From Whitmania pigra (lineage: Eukaryota > Annelida > Clitellata > Hirudinida > Haemopidae): a DNA stretch of 64,000 bases. Location of the stretch: positions 201,001-265,000 of the forward strand of contig JAJTWR010000036.1 of NCBI GenBank assembly GCA_021613335.1, written 5' to 3'. The translations under genes were made by a program, and so were the position numbers. Every line of letters starts with the position of its first letter. The stretch's first letter is position 1. The notes below the pieces were generated by a model that was not told where the DNA came from, searched no databases, and saw only the letters and a list, made by a program, of their open reading frames with translations. Below are positions 17,801 to 29,988 of the stretch, one piece after another.

Positions 17801-20012
17801 TCCGAACATTATGTCTTCCCATTGTATCCTCCAGTTAATTTCTGCCAGCTCACATTCCAATCGGTAATGTCTGGATGCCAAATAAGTGGCTTTAGAAACT
17901 TAGTATCTATTTACAATTGACAATTAAATCAACCTGAAAACAAAGAACGTAGCAACTCCCGCGCCAAGAAGCAGCAAACCAAGAACTGTTGCAGAGTATC
18001 CAAAGAGGGAAAAATTTTCTAAAAATGTTTGACGAGTTAGAAAATATGAGAAAATATTGCAACAAGTACAAATACAATTCTTCCAACCGACTGGTGGGCA
18101 GCCTGAACTATCGAAACCACATGTGGGAATGTCTAGAGGTGGCGTCACTGAACGGCCCACCCAATAAATGGTCTTGCCCTCAATCAGCTCAAACTCTTTA
18201 CTCATGCCGTAGTAGGTGCCCACAGCCTGAAAGATTTTTAAAAATAATAGTTATATTAAATATCAATTTATTCAAATTATATTCAGTTTAATCCTCTGAA
18301 ATTCTCCAAACCTCGAACTTTCCAGAATCGGGATTCATGTCCAACAACGAATAATCTGCATTTCTATCGCCATTTTCATCGATCCTAACTGTTCCAGAAA
18401 TTCCTTGAATACTCAAACAATTTTAAAACTTTTAAATATTTAGGCCAGTCTTTTAGAAATAATAAGCTTTTAAATAATTACCTTCAAATGTTTTATTCCA
18501 CATTTTCCTCGTTATATGCGTTCCATTGGACAACTGTTCTTGTTCAAGTAGTGTTTCATTCAGAGCAAGGGCATACAAAACAAGGGCATCATGGAAGGCA
18601 CCGACAAAACTGTTAACCTGACGCGTTCATTAAATTTCCGATTGACTCGCTTTAAATAATACCTTTAACACTTCCATTCTAACAACAGGTTGTTCAACTT
18701 CAATTACCTCTTCATCTCCAAACAACTCGTCATTATATTCTACTTTGGCCCTTTGCTTGACATAATCTGAAAACTTCGTGTATTCTGAACTGTTTGGCTT
18801 CCTCAACGTCAAAGTCATTAAACTTTCAAAGCCTTTCCTGGCTAAATCGTTCCGTTGACCAACATCATTTGGACGGAACCATGGCTTGGCAGATGTTTTT
18901 AGATGGCTTAAAAATGCTTTAATTGTTATTTAAGGTTTAAAAGATGAATAGTTGAAATTACTTACTGAGTAAATAAGTCGAAATTCAGAAAAACGTATTC
19001 ACCGTTGACGAAATTCAATTCAGCAGCTTTTATCATAATTTCCCGCACTGAGTTTGCAGAGGCACATAAAACGACAACTAAAAACAATAAAAACAAAATG
19101 TAATTAGATAAATCCCAATATCCAATATTCGAAAGAGGTCGAACTGGCATGCTCGAGACCAATCTCCCTCGTGAGTATTTGGCTGTAATCTCTTTTGTTC
19201 TCTGGTTCATCAAACTGGTATATTTTATAATGGACAGCTTCTTGAGTGAAGAGAAAAACCACATCTGACATTGCCAAGTGGCACAGTCTTGGGGTGACGT
19301 TTGCCCCTCCATCAGAGTCCACAAGCAGCACCACGTTGTCCCAGTTGAAGTACTTGATCACAGTATATAGACATTTCGCCGCACCATCAAAGGTGGCTCC
19401 AACTCTAGTGAGCAGAGGAAATTCAGGATCAGCTTTTGTCTTGTCCCGGCCGTAGGGTCCAGACATGCCCCCCGGAGTGAGGACCGCCAGATTCCAATAC
19501 CTGGAATATCTCGCCACTGGAGCAAGACTGTACTCGCAGATGGGACCAAATAAAATTTGGACATCCCTGTGCAACTTGTAAGCATTGATTGGAGCGGCTG
19601 TGTAATCGCAGTCAGTGTCCACTTGTTTAATGGTCAGATGACATCGATTTGCGAATAGTTCTTTAGCCAGGGCATTATTATTTCGAGCATAATCCACTGC
19701 TATGTATGCAAGTCGCAATCTGAATAAATGAGTTGAAGTGTTTGGAGCCAATATGGCGATGGTGATATTTGGAACTTTGGGTGGATTTGTGGATGGCGCA
19801 GATGTTAACGGCATATACGTGGTATGTCTGACTTTCAGCGACCATTTTTCAGAATACTTGTTCTCGTAAAAATCCACAGTTGCAAGATCATCATCAAGAT
19901 CGCTTGTATTAGGGACTACATTATCTGGAATGATTGTTTCCAATTTCTTTCTTGAAGCTTGGAGTTGACATATGCAAAACAATACTATTAAAAAACGATA
20001 TACAGCCCTCAT
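14803..20012 (-). CDS. Receptor-type (natriuretic-peptide-receptor-like) guanylate cyclase, 20 exons, complete
   Basis: Exons: 20012-19145, 19077-18966, 18906-18663, 18617-18482, 18403-18312, 18226-17934, 17870-17747, 17679-17581, 17519-17445, 17339-17235, 17171-17100, 16830-16671, 16601-16193, 16126-15974, 15884-15761, 15665-15597, 15511-15337, 15273-15175, 15031-14940, 14868-14803. They sum to 1188 codons plus stop, in phase. Order: signal peptide; ANF-receptor ligand-binding domain (to ~490); Cys-rich juxtamembrane [10 protein letters not shown] helix ~555-580; kinase-homology domain (VAVKK lysine present; [15 protein letters not shown] replaces the catalytic HRD Asp by Asn; DFG kept); dimerisation helix ([18 protein letters not shown]); cyclase domain ([45 protein letters not shown]). 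Glu and Cys at the base-recognition sites predict GTP use. It should convert GTP to cGMP at the plasma membrane on ligand binding. Two in-frame stretches (~66 nt in exon 6, 51 nt in exon 13) might be short introns. Confidence 0.95.
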
Positions 20013-20731
20013 ACATGCAGACTGCCAAGTAACAGATCAAAAGAATTGTTTCTGCATAACTAACTCAATGAGATTTTATTCGACGAATTCAAAATATTCG
20101 TAGATTGGCTGTTTATAAAGAAGCAATGCATTGAATTGAGCCACTTATTGGTATTCATTGGCTGCTCAGCTTGTCGTCAACAAATGGGTTAAATATCAGC
20201 GCTTCAATGCCGTGAACGAGCCTGAAGGCATATTAGCAGAGGCAGCAAATTAACCTTCAAATCTTGGCTGGTTTTATTCAACCCACGCTGTGAAACAGAA
20301 GTAATTAAAATTCATCAAAGCTGAGCGCGCTTATTAACAGACTTTCCACAAGCTCAGTGCAATTTCTGTCCTCATAATTAGCATTTAATTATCTTTCTCA
20401 CCCCTCACATTTGCTTATTTAGTCATCAAAAACCCAACAACTTTGTGACATTTATCTTTTTTATTTTTTTTTATTCAACAAAAACTGTATGCATCTCTAA
20501 GAAAGCAGTTAAATGGATAATACATCTATAAAATAAAGCCAATGACTAAACCAATGAGTCCTTTCCAATGAACTGCCAATAATAACCTGCTCGATTACAA
20601 TAGTAATACATAATAACACAAATTGAAAATAAATAACTTAATAATAATATTCTACCAATCTGGATCACAAAGTAAATGCAGTAAAAGCAGGAAAAACAGA
20701 AAATGCTAGAAAAATGTGCTTCCACGAGTCT
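20013..20731. other. Intergenic, guanylate cyclase upstream region / annexin 3' flank
   Basis: No gene seen. The half near 20100 should contain the guanylate cyclase promoter; the half near 20600 holds the annexin A 3' UTR on the minus strand. Confidence 0.4.
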
Positions 20732-22624
20732 TTAGTTGTTGCCCAGAATAGCCAGAAGAAGTCTTCTGTAGTCACCTCCGCAATCATCTTGGATGAACTT
20801 TGAGAGTGGCTTGCCATAATGCTCCTGAAACTTCCTTGAAATATTCTTCAGGTCAAACTGCAACAGAAAACCATAATTATTGACAACCTGTCAAAACACA
20901 CAAAGAACCAGAAATAGAAATCGTGCCTCTGAACGAGTGACAATCAGACGAATCAGTGAATTATCGTCCGTTCCTGCTCCAGCCATGCTTTTGTAGAGTC
21001 TCTCGGCAAAGTACAAGTTAGAATCCCAGGCATACGTCACTACAATGATTAAGCATATTAACTCCAGAAATCATGATCTCATTTGAAAATAATAATTTCA
21101 CCTACCTAAGGCACAAAATCCATCCTCCAATGTTCCTGTCATTTCACTCTTGATGGAGTCAATGACTCCCTTGCCAGAAATAGCTCTGTACTTTTCAAAA
21201 GTGGCCCTCAGTTGTGGGAAGCTTCTGGTGCAAAGGATGGCATTGAAGACCGACTCGTCGGTTCCAACCTGCTTGATGCCAGCCTTAAAATAAAACATTT
21301 GTTACATGTTTTATCTTTACACTTGAAGATAGATAATGAGATTCCAACAAGGCAATTTTAAAATTTCAGAACAATTTTGTTGCCAATGCAAGCAATTTGA
21401 ATAAGTCTCATTTGGGTAATAATTTAAAAAATAAGCCAATTGACGAATGACTGAATCACTCACTTCAATGAGGGCTCGTGCATCTGCTTCTGCCTTTGCA
21501 TGATCAACAGTTAAGCTTTCATCCCTGGCTGCAGTAACCTGAGAGACTAAGAGACATTCAAAGTGACCACTGGTATCATTTTTCAGATCCTCCTCAAGAC
21601 TTCTATGGAAATCTACAACATATGTCAACACAATTTAAAATCATTGTAAACAACTGTTTTAATCAATCCACTAACGAGCTTCATAATGAGCCTTAATCGC
21701 TTTGATTTCCTGGTTTGGTCTTGGACACAAGATTTCAATCAAAGTAGCTTCATCTGTTCCAGCTCCCTAGATATTGTTTCATTATTAATAATTTATAATT
21801 TGTATTTGAATTAGCTGAAATAGTGGCATCTCTATTATTATTTTATATCAAGAAATCACATGACCAAAATTCACATTTATGTTATAATCAGAAGTTATCC
21901 AACCTTCATTGCAGCCCTGAGTTCCTTGGCAAGATACAAAGGAAATGGGTCCATGAGGGCCAAAACAGCATCCTCAAAATTTCCTCCCAACTCAGACTTT
22001 AAGTCATCAATTAAATCCTGTTTGAAACAAAAAAGTGGTTAGTGGCAGGCAATACAAAAACAACAGTAAAACAATATTTATTCACCCTTCCAAACATAGA
22101 CTTAAATTTGCCTTTCATTTCCTGTCTCTGGGCATTGTTGTGTGCCACAAGGACCCTTATTATTGCTTCTTCATCTGTGCCTATTGCACAAACAAAACTT
22201 CATTTTAAGTAAACTACATGCTATCAATTAAATTAAGATTGTTACTATATTTTTATTCAAATAAAATGTCATAAATGTCCGAAAAACTAAACCACATTCC
22301 CAACACTAACCAAGGCCCTTCATTGCTTTTCTCAACTCATTGCAAGCTGCCTCAACATTGAAGTTTGGGTTAGCTGTTATCTGGAAAAGAAATTTTAATA
22401 ATGGAAAAATGTCAAACTAAAGTGCTAGTTTCTGGCAAAATTATTTGTATTTTTATTCCTTTTTTTGGCACTCGATTACAACTACTTATAAGTCACTTAT
22501 ACTGAAATACTTGCATCTAGGTGAAATATCAGGAAAATCAATAGAATCGAGCGATGAGTAGAAACATTTGATCTTATGCAAAGTTATTATCCGATTTGTC
22601 GTAAAGTAAACTCACGGTAGCCAT
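20732..22624 (-). CDS. Annexin (paralogue A), 9 coding exons, complete
   Basis: Exons: 22624-22616, 22380-22311, 22180-22086, 22017-21904, 21766-21676, 21612-21464, 21283-21106, 21039-20927, 20857-20732; total 945 nt, 314 residues. The first coding exon holds only Met-Ala-Thr, then a short N-terminal tail and four annexin repeats, each with the Ca-binding loop ([36 protein letters not shown]) and a downstream acidic cap residue. C-terminus [15 protein letters not shown]. Annexins bind acidic phospholipids in a Ca-dependent way on the cytosolic side of membranes. The short tail suggests a soluble core annexin without an S100-binding extension. Odd: the intron after the exon ending TRSE begins with GC (gag|gcacga) rather than GT, whereas the paralogue has gag|gtctgt there. 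Confidence 0.95.
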
Positions 22625-23374
22625 GGCTGGTGTCTCAAACGGAAGCAGACAAATAGGTCAAAATGCTTCTAAAAGCAGTATTTTAACACTAATGTTAGCG
22701 CTTTAAGTGCAGAAAACAGTCACTGCCATTGGTTGAATTCCAAAACTCATTAACATAAATTACCATTTTTTAATAGCAGGTGCGCCGAAATGATAAATAA
22801 TTACTACTATTAATTATTTATTTTTCTTCTTTGCATCATTAAAATTTATATCAACATGGTAAAACAAAATAGACAATGAATGCCAGCCAAAGGATTCCCG
22901 AAGGGTGCAAGTACCCGCTAAGAAGACCTTTTGTCTGCGAATGATCAGATGTTATTGGGAAAATGCTATAAAACTTTTCTGCAAATTGCATCTTTGCCTA
23001 ATTTGTAGAAAGTTTTGATGCCAATTTCTAACAAATCAATAATATATTTTTTTTAATTTTATTTTTGATGTGATATAATTGTTTTATATGGCATACGTAT
23101 ATGGCGCCACAAATATTTATATCATCACTATTACTATATGTAATTCATCATCGAATTATAGAGACTACTCTGCATGTTTTTCCTACTTTTCATTTGCAAA
23201 ATAATAGAGTAGCGATTGAGTTGTGGGGCGAGGATTTGAGAACACTTTCAGATGTATTTTCACCTGGACGTTTAATACCGAGTTTGATGGGTAGATTTTA
23301 ATAAAGGTTCATGATAAAAAAGTAAATATTTAAAATAAGGATGGTTCTTAAACTGTTACAATCCAATCTGCATG
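22625..23374. other. Intergenic between annexin A and the carrier
   Basis: Annexin A promoter side and the 3' flank of the carrier gene. A 66-codon open frame at 23101..23301 shows no family features; I see nothing else. Confidence 0.3.
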
Positions 23375-25634
23375 TCAACGCATCAACCCAAAGATTTCTT
23401 TCTCAAGCCAATTCAGTGCCACCATGGTTAATTCATACCCAAGGAAGCATGCCTGAAAAAAAATAGAATCAACAGAATAATCAAAAGTAACATAACTCAA
23501 AAAATATGCCAAAAATTTAAGAAAGACATTATGAACAGCCTCAAAGCCTCACCGCGTTAGCAGGAAATGCTCGCAACATGACAGGCACAAAACCTTTAAA
23601 GAGAGCCATGGCTCCTTCCTCACGTATCAGCTGAGCAAATACACTTCTGACTCCTCTCGGATATGTACCTTCAGGGGCTTCGATGAAGAAAAAAATGGAT
23701 ATTTAAAGGATAAAGCTCAGCGAAACAAAATTTTTTATGTTTATCCGATTTCTTGAGTGCCTTGCACATCTGAATAAAATGTGAAGGCACTACCATTCAC
23801 ATAGTGCCTCTACCCGAGGGCTCTTTCACTACCATGGCGTTCAAAACATTGGCAAAATATTTACTTAGGCGTGCAGGTTAGCCGAATGGGTTACGTGCCT
23901 GCATACAGCGGTAATGGCAACAGTCGTAATGTGTCGTGTTCGAATCCCAGCCTGCACTGCCGCCAGCGCTCTTGGGAAGGAGTGCTATATAAATGGTTAC
24001 AAGAAGCGCCTCTGATGCTATGCATATGGCGCTATATAAATGAAGTTACAATTACAATTACTTGGTAACAAATCAACTCTATTTAGAGTGTAATTGAAAA
24101 TAATAACAGCAAATTATAAAACATATAATTAGCAAATGAATATGAATTTCATGACAAATACCATTTACCAGTTTGAAGTCTTGACTTGAGGACATCAGCT
24201 GGCATGGCTACAATCCAGTTAAAAATACCAGCCATTCCTCCTGCAAACAATGTCCTCCAGGTGCTAAGTTCTTTTTGCCTGACAAATATTTGCTTATGCA
24301 CTTGCTTACTTCACAAAAGAAATAATTTGCTTCCAGTTCATATAAAAAGTATGGAGATTCACCCCTCCGGTGTTAATGAGATTTTAATCCACTCGTAGCT
24401 CATGAAATACATTCCACTGGCTGGTACATCTGGATAATCAAAGAGTATCAATAAATAAGGAATACATTATAGCAATTAAAATCATGAACTTTAAAACCTC
24501 TGAGAAAGGTTGCCATGGTTCCCTTAAAAATACTTCTGACCCCACCTTCCTTGTACAACTGTTTTACACAATCAACAGGCCCTGAAAACTTGGCCGTTGA
24601 TGCAGATTGTTGGATCTTAATATAAGAAAAACATTCATTGAATGCTCATTGGTCTGAGTGATTACAATGACTAAATTTTAAAACAGACCTGCAAAAGGCA
24701 TTTAATTCTTTCCCCTGGACCTAAGATAAATGATGAAAACATACCAGCTAATGTGCCAGCCAAGAAGAGCTGGGGATATCTGTAGGCAAATAGTTTTAGA
24801 ATATGTTCATCAAAAGCTTGCTTTTCAGAAATATTTTTATTTCTCTAACGTCAGAGAATCATCAGGCCCCGATTGTTGCAAACGTTTTCCAACATGGTAT
24901 CCAAAAAAACTGACAGCAAATATTGGGGCAACTCCAGCAAGAGGAGTGGCCATGCCCTTGTAAAATCCCTTTGGTCCCTATAAATATTATTATATATATA
25001 TTTAAAGAAAATAGCTTAATTAACTTTAAAAGATATTCTGATAATTCATGGTATAATTAGTAAATTTAAATAAATTTATCACTTTACTTCTTTAATGAAG
25101 ATCTGCTTGGTACAGTCGTAAGTCCCTGAATAGCCACCAAATCCTTTTGGGGCAGTTTGTAACCTAACCTTTAAGTGGAAATATTTATATTAATTTAAGT
25201 GGAGAGTAAAAGAGATTCTTTACAAGCACAGTTGATACATTACCAGTTGATAAGAAAGTAAAATGAAATTAATAATAAGGAATAACAATTTATAATAACA
25301 AGAACTGCCTCTAATGCTATGCACAAAGTACCTTTAAAATCAATTATTGTTTATAATAGCATTTATGACCAAATTCACATCAGGTTTAGTCAACAACTAT
25401 TTTCACTGCATATAAGTTCTGATCTGAATTTAAGCAAACTTTGGGCTTTATAATAATAGCTAATTTCGAAGGTGCCATGTGCATAGTGTCAGAAAATACA
25501 GTCTAAAATTTTAGAAAACTGGTCAGTTACTCGTGACATACTTTTACTGTGTCGAAAGGATGACCAGTTACAACAAGACATATTCCCCCACACCCACCGG
25601 CGATAAATCCCTTGATAGGGCTAGTTTCGTTCAT
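23375..25634 (-). CDS. SLC25A20: Mitochondrial carnitine/acylcarnitine carrier (SLC25A20-like), 9 exons, complete
   Basis: Exons: 25634-25542, 25168-25088, 24977-24850, 24779-24689, 24615-24498, 24429-24363, 24278-24169, 23668-23553, 23452-23375; 882 nt, 293 residues, all phases agree. Three mitochondrial-carrier repeats with the signature PX[DE]XX[KR] in each: PFDTVK, PGERIK, PADVLK. This set, with [42 protein letters not shown] and the C-terminal FPANA/ACFLGYE, matches the SLC25A20 family specifically. It exchanges acylcarnitine for carnitine across the inner mitochondrial membrane, feeding fatty acids to beta-oxidation. The length equals the usual ~300. The intron between 23668 and 24169 carries a SINE. 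Confidence 0.94.
23866..24066 (+). repeat. tRNA-derived SINE with (AATTAC)-type tail
   Basis: Starts with a tRNA-like head: A box (TAGCCGAATGGGTTA at about 23879) and B box (GTTCGAATCC at 23938-23947), with GTGCAGG/CCTGCAC pairing as an acceptor stem. A short body follows, containing CGCCTCTGATGCTATGCATA, and it ends in a repeated ATTACA tail near 24045-24062. It sits in an intron of the carrier gene. A diverged fragment of the body recurs at about 25297-25332. Confidence 0.75.
25297..25332 (+). repeat. SINE body fragment
   Basis: The stretch with CTGCCTCTAATGCTATGCAC is a diverged copy of the body of the SINE at 23866..24066; it has no tRNA head. It lies in the first intron of the carrier gene. 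Confidence 0.45.
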
Positions 25635-26364
25635 CGTTGCTCACTTAATGTAAAACCTGTAAACCTGGTTCTTGAACCCGAACAAGCACATGTCGCAGGC
25701 ACAAGCACATTTAGGATCATCATGAAATCCCAGAATACTTTTGTCATAATGAAAACGCGTTAAATATTGTTTTCGCAAAACTTTTTTACAAAAAATATAA
25801 ACGTTATTTAAAATGCGTAAAGTTGTTTGTAAATAGGAGATCAGAATATTTATGTAGGACAATATTTGTTTTTAATATTTATTTAAAAAATGCGTTGTAA
25901 TTCTATGTTTTAAATTAATAAAAGTATCACAATAAAATGATACGTAAAATAATATACTAGACACTATATAACAGATTTTTAAACCAAAAAAATAACATTT
26001 TAATGTAAATAAATAAAATTTTACAGCGTCACTAATAATTTAATGTACTTAAAAACAAATAAAACTATACTGTATCTTTGTTATTGCTTTTTTCAGTGTC
26101 AATGCATCTCAAAACGCGATTCCAATATTTATTATATACTAATTGGTGATAAATAGTGATTAAGTACGGTCGAGAATTCTCTGGAAGAGAAAAACCATAC
26201 TATTTAAGTGAGAGGCATTTTTAATCACCATCCAGATAAATCATACCTATCGACAAATCGAATTAAATTTCCAAATTGTTTCGTAAGTATTAATTTTGCT
26301 TCGCCTTGAGCATAAGTCTTAAATATATTAGATTTTACTCACAACATGTATTTTAACATAGAAA
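25635..26364. other. Divergent intergenic region (carrier / PRKRIP1 promoters)
   Basis: Head-to-head spacing of about 730 bp between the carrier ATG (-) and the PRKRIP1 ATG (+). Very AT-rich; no TATA element clearly placed. Both are broadly expressed types of gene, so a shared promoter region is possible. Confidence 0.35.
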
Positions 26365-27618
26365 ATGTCTTCGGACGAAGATGACAATAATGACATCATT
26401 GTTTCCAAAAATGTTATTGATGTGCAAAGAATGAAGATAGAGAAACTGATGAAAAATCCGGTTAGTAGTTATATCGTGCTGATGCATCTTAAATTGCTGC
26501 TTGACGAATCTAGCCTTTTTAATATGTTCTTGCAATAACTGTATTTGAATTTTAGACCAAGCCAGCATTCATACCAGAAAAACCAGCGGAAAAACTTCCA
26601 AGGGCATTCAATCCTCCTGAAATTGTTAGGAATATTTGGGGTAAGTAATCAAATTATCTCAAGTGTTATAAATTTGTAAAAAAAAAAGGCTATAAGTTTT
26701 TATTCAAGATATTAGCTGTGCATTTTGGCACAAGTTATTCATGATACATGTTGTGCATATATTAAATTTATTTTTTACTCAGGTTCAAGTGCTGGTGCAG
26801 GAAGTGGTGATTTCCATGTTTATAGAGGGATCAGACGGAGAGAATTTGCTCGACAGAAATATCTGGATGAACTGTCCGTTAAGGTAGTTAACATTTAGTT
26901 TTATTAAACTTCAAGTTTATTTTATTAACTTCCATTTCATAACTAGACAATTAGGATGGTAGACCTTGTCAATTGTAATTTTTATATCAGCATTTAATTA
27001 CTTATTATGGTTAGTAACTCAGTGTACTTTATTAAACGTATGTTACATTATATCAGGAATCTCGTGACAAAGAATTCATCGAACGACTGGAAACGCACAA
27101 AAAGGAAGCTGAGGAAAGGACAGCAAAAAAGAGAGCTAAGAGGTTTGAAGTAGTTTTTAATTCAATTTATTTACAAATCATCCATTTGTTATTTTTTAGT
27201 GTTAAGTAAGATCATAATGTTTTAAAATTGTAAACAATGTTTGCCAATCAGATTTATGAAATTTGTTTTTTTGTTTCAATGGACAGCCATATGCAGTCTA
27301 TATTAATGTTGACGGAATTTTCCAAATTTAAACTTTTATTTCACAGACTAAAAAAGAAACAAAAAGAGAAAAGAAACAAAGAAGTCAAGAAAGCAAAAGG
27401 TGAATTTTGTTTAATGTTCACCAAGTGGTTATGAATGCCTATGAATGAATTAACCTTTTTATTATAACTGTTTAATCACGTAACATTGCATAATACTTAT
27501 ATCTTTTTTTGTCAAATTTTTAGTTGAAGGACAAGATAATCATAATGGAGTTGTCAAAGATGATGCACATAAGGCTGACAGTGAAGATGAAGACGATGAT
27601 GATGATGTTAAAAAGTGA
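26365..27618 (+). CDS. PRKRIP1: PRKRIP1 (PKR-interacting protein 1, spliceosome-associated), 6 exons, complete
   Basis: Exons: 26365-26460, 26556-26640, 26783-26883, 27057-27142, 27347-27399, 27524-27618; 516 nt, 171 residues, in phase. Seen: [12 protein letters not shown] and [20 protein letters not shown] followed by [17 protein letters not shown], the diagnostic PRKRIP1 block. Then comes a long basic helix ([29 protein letters not shown]) and an acidic tail (SEDEDDDDD). Human PRKRIP1 binds double-stranded RNA and PKR and is a component of the catalytic (C) spliceosome bridging U2 snRNP. A nuclear splicing role is inferred here. AATAAA lies about 60 nt past the stop (27678-27683). Confidence 0.94.
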
Positions 27619-27677
27619 ATTTATAGATATAAAATTTTCTTTTGTAAAAGACTGTTTCTGTGTAATATATGTTTTTG

Positions 27678-27683
27678 AATAAA
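27678..27683 (+). terminator. Poly(A) signal of PRKRIP1
   Basis: Canonical AATAAA 60 nt downstream of the PRKRIP1 stop codon, in an AT-rich context. Confidence 0.55.
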
Positions 27684-27799
27684 TATTTTAATTGAATGAA
27701 TTTGTTCAAATTAGCTTTCAAGCACCTCCGGTGCCTTAAAAATTAACTTATTATTATATTTGTCCATATGTGTCAACTTCTGTTCTGATTAGTATAGAG

Positions 27800-28281
27800 C
27801 AGGGGTACTCAAACTTTTTTGGCCGGGGTCCACATTACGTAATTTTCAGATAGGTGGCGGTCCACAAGGGTCAAAGTCATGCGGACCGGGGGGGGGGTAA
27901 AGTAAAAAGTATTTAGAGTGATGCATGGAACTGCTTGTCCTTCATGACTTCTTTGATATTTGGAGAATAGCTAGTAATTGCAATTCTCAAACAATTTCCA
28001 AGATGTACATCAGTTAATTGACTTCGATTTTTAAACTTGATAATGTTCATAGTTGAAAATGATGATTCACAGGTGTAAGTTGATCCAAATATTGTCAGAA
28101 CTGATAAAGCCAATTTCTTGGAGCAAGGGTATTGACCCTCAATTACAAACTTAGACCAGAATTCAGAATTTTTTAACTTTTTAAATTTTTAAATTTATTT
28201 TTTTGGAAATAATTGGAGGTCCACTTAAAAGCTATCGGCGGTCCGGATTGTGGACCGCGGTCCGCAGTTTGAGTACCCCTG
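27800..28281 (-). mobile_element. Short hAT element with perfect 8-bp TSD and transposase relic
   Basis: The ends are CAGGGGTACTCAAACT (27800) and its inverted copy AGTTTGAGTACCCCTG (to 28281). The octamer gtatagag flanks both sides exactly (27792-27799 and 28282-28289). Inside, on the minus strand (27913..28113), is a hAT C-terminal segment: IFGSTYTCESSFSTMN, KNRSQLTDVHLGNCLRIA. The element is about 480 bp, so it is an internal-deletion derivative keeping only the last part of the transposase. The relatively intact ends suggest it is one of the younger elements here. Confidence 0.9.
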
Positions 28282-29988
28282 GTATAGAGTATAATATCAA
28301 TGATATTAATAATAACTATAAATCTGCATAGTTAATCTCAAGAGAAATCTCAAAGAAATATAATATAGTATCCTTCACTGAAGTGTGCTCAATACTTGGA
28401 TAATGTTGGAAAGATTAAACTAAAATTACATTTGTAAATGTTATTTTTATTATTTATTTATTTGATTATAGTCCATTGCATAACTGAGATGATTTGGACT
28501 TTTAAATGTTATTTAACGATGCAATGAATATCATCATCAAAAACTGTTTAAAAATGAAAACTCTTCATAGTAACACAAAATACTTGGGATATAACTTTGC
28601 CACTATACCTGTCTATGCAAAAAGAAATTTAGGCACAATTTATTACAGAAGACACAAAATGTGCAACCAACTTTGAGAAATGTCATCTCATTGAATAATA
28701 GTCTTGAAGCAGTAGGATCAATCAACTTCTTGATCGACTTTTTCCTGATTCCAAATTACAACAAATCTGCTTTCTACAATTAGATTTTCAGCCCCGACCA
28801 GTATCTTCAAGGTGTTATATGCCAAACATCTCTCACTTAACTGCTTGAATAATCTTCACATTGGTAATAGGGGCTCAACTCCTTGCTGATGAACTTGTTC
28901 TATCTTCGACTTCTTCCTGATTCTCAATATAACGAATCTACTGATTTTCTTAAAAAGATCTCCAGACGTGATCAATTCCTTCCAGCTCATATTGGCTGCT
29001 TTTTGTCCTCACCCTTTACAAGTTCATTCTCAAAGAAGCACTCTTCTGCTTGAGTATTCTTGTTGTTGGCAGCAACATCTCTCAATCTCACCTCCATTGG
29101 ATCACAAAAGTTATGCTAAACTTGTTACTCTTCATCACGCCTGGGACTAAGTACAAGCACAAGTACCTTTACCAAGTATCAATGTATTAAGGACAAGTAC
29201 TTGTACAAGTACATTACTAATTGATCTCTTTTCATTGCTCAGACTGCCTACATTGATTGTTTAATGTTTAAATTTATTTGTCGCAGGTAAAACGAAGGAA
29301 ATAATAAATCGAATTAAGTAAACCATGTTTTAAACAAAATGAAAAAGTTGTACTCTCATAGGTTCAAAGGCAACTTGCGACAAGGTTTGAGGTCAAGTTT
29401 TAATTTTAAAAAAATCTCATTTTCTGTAAAACCTTCGCACACCATGAAGGATTGACTTTTTTTGCCGCTTCCCCTTGCTCCCCTCCCACAAATGACGTCC
29501 CTGGTGGTCCCTGGATCTTTTTATTTCTCGTCGGTTGTGTATGTATGAAATTAGAAAAACATTTAAAAAGCGGCAACTCCGCCTATGCATAAGTCCATAT
29601 TGAGTTATGAACTTTAACCATTGAGAATAGGCGTATGCGTAACAATATATAACATATAACAGTTTTTTCAACAACTTCTGTAAATTCACTCTCGAACTTG
29701 ATTGAATCAGTCATCGACATTATTTAGCTAACAATAAACTAGTTTCTCCCAGTAAGAGCAGATGTAAACGAAAGAACGACATTTTAAGGCCGACAATACT
29801 AGCGAATATTTTCGATCTTAATGGCAAGTTTTTTAATTTAATAAATGCATGCTTTTGTAATATTTTGCGATCGTGATTGGTTTGATATAATTTGCCCAAC
29901 ACTTGACATACCAGGCCACCTGCTGGTAGCTCTGACGACAAATATCTCAACAAATTAATCAAGCTTGCGCACTTGACCTTCTTGAGAA
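28282..29988. other. Intergenic, low-copy repeats
   Basis: No gene seen. Two imperfect copies of a block containing the phrase TTCTTGATCGACTTTTTCCTGATTC (28720-28760 and 28890-28935) indicate a local duplication. A cluster of ACAAGTAC units lies at about 29150-29215. The last few hundred bases are the annexin B promoter region. Confidence 0.35.
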
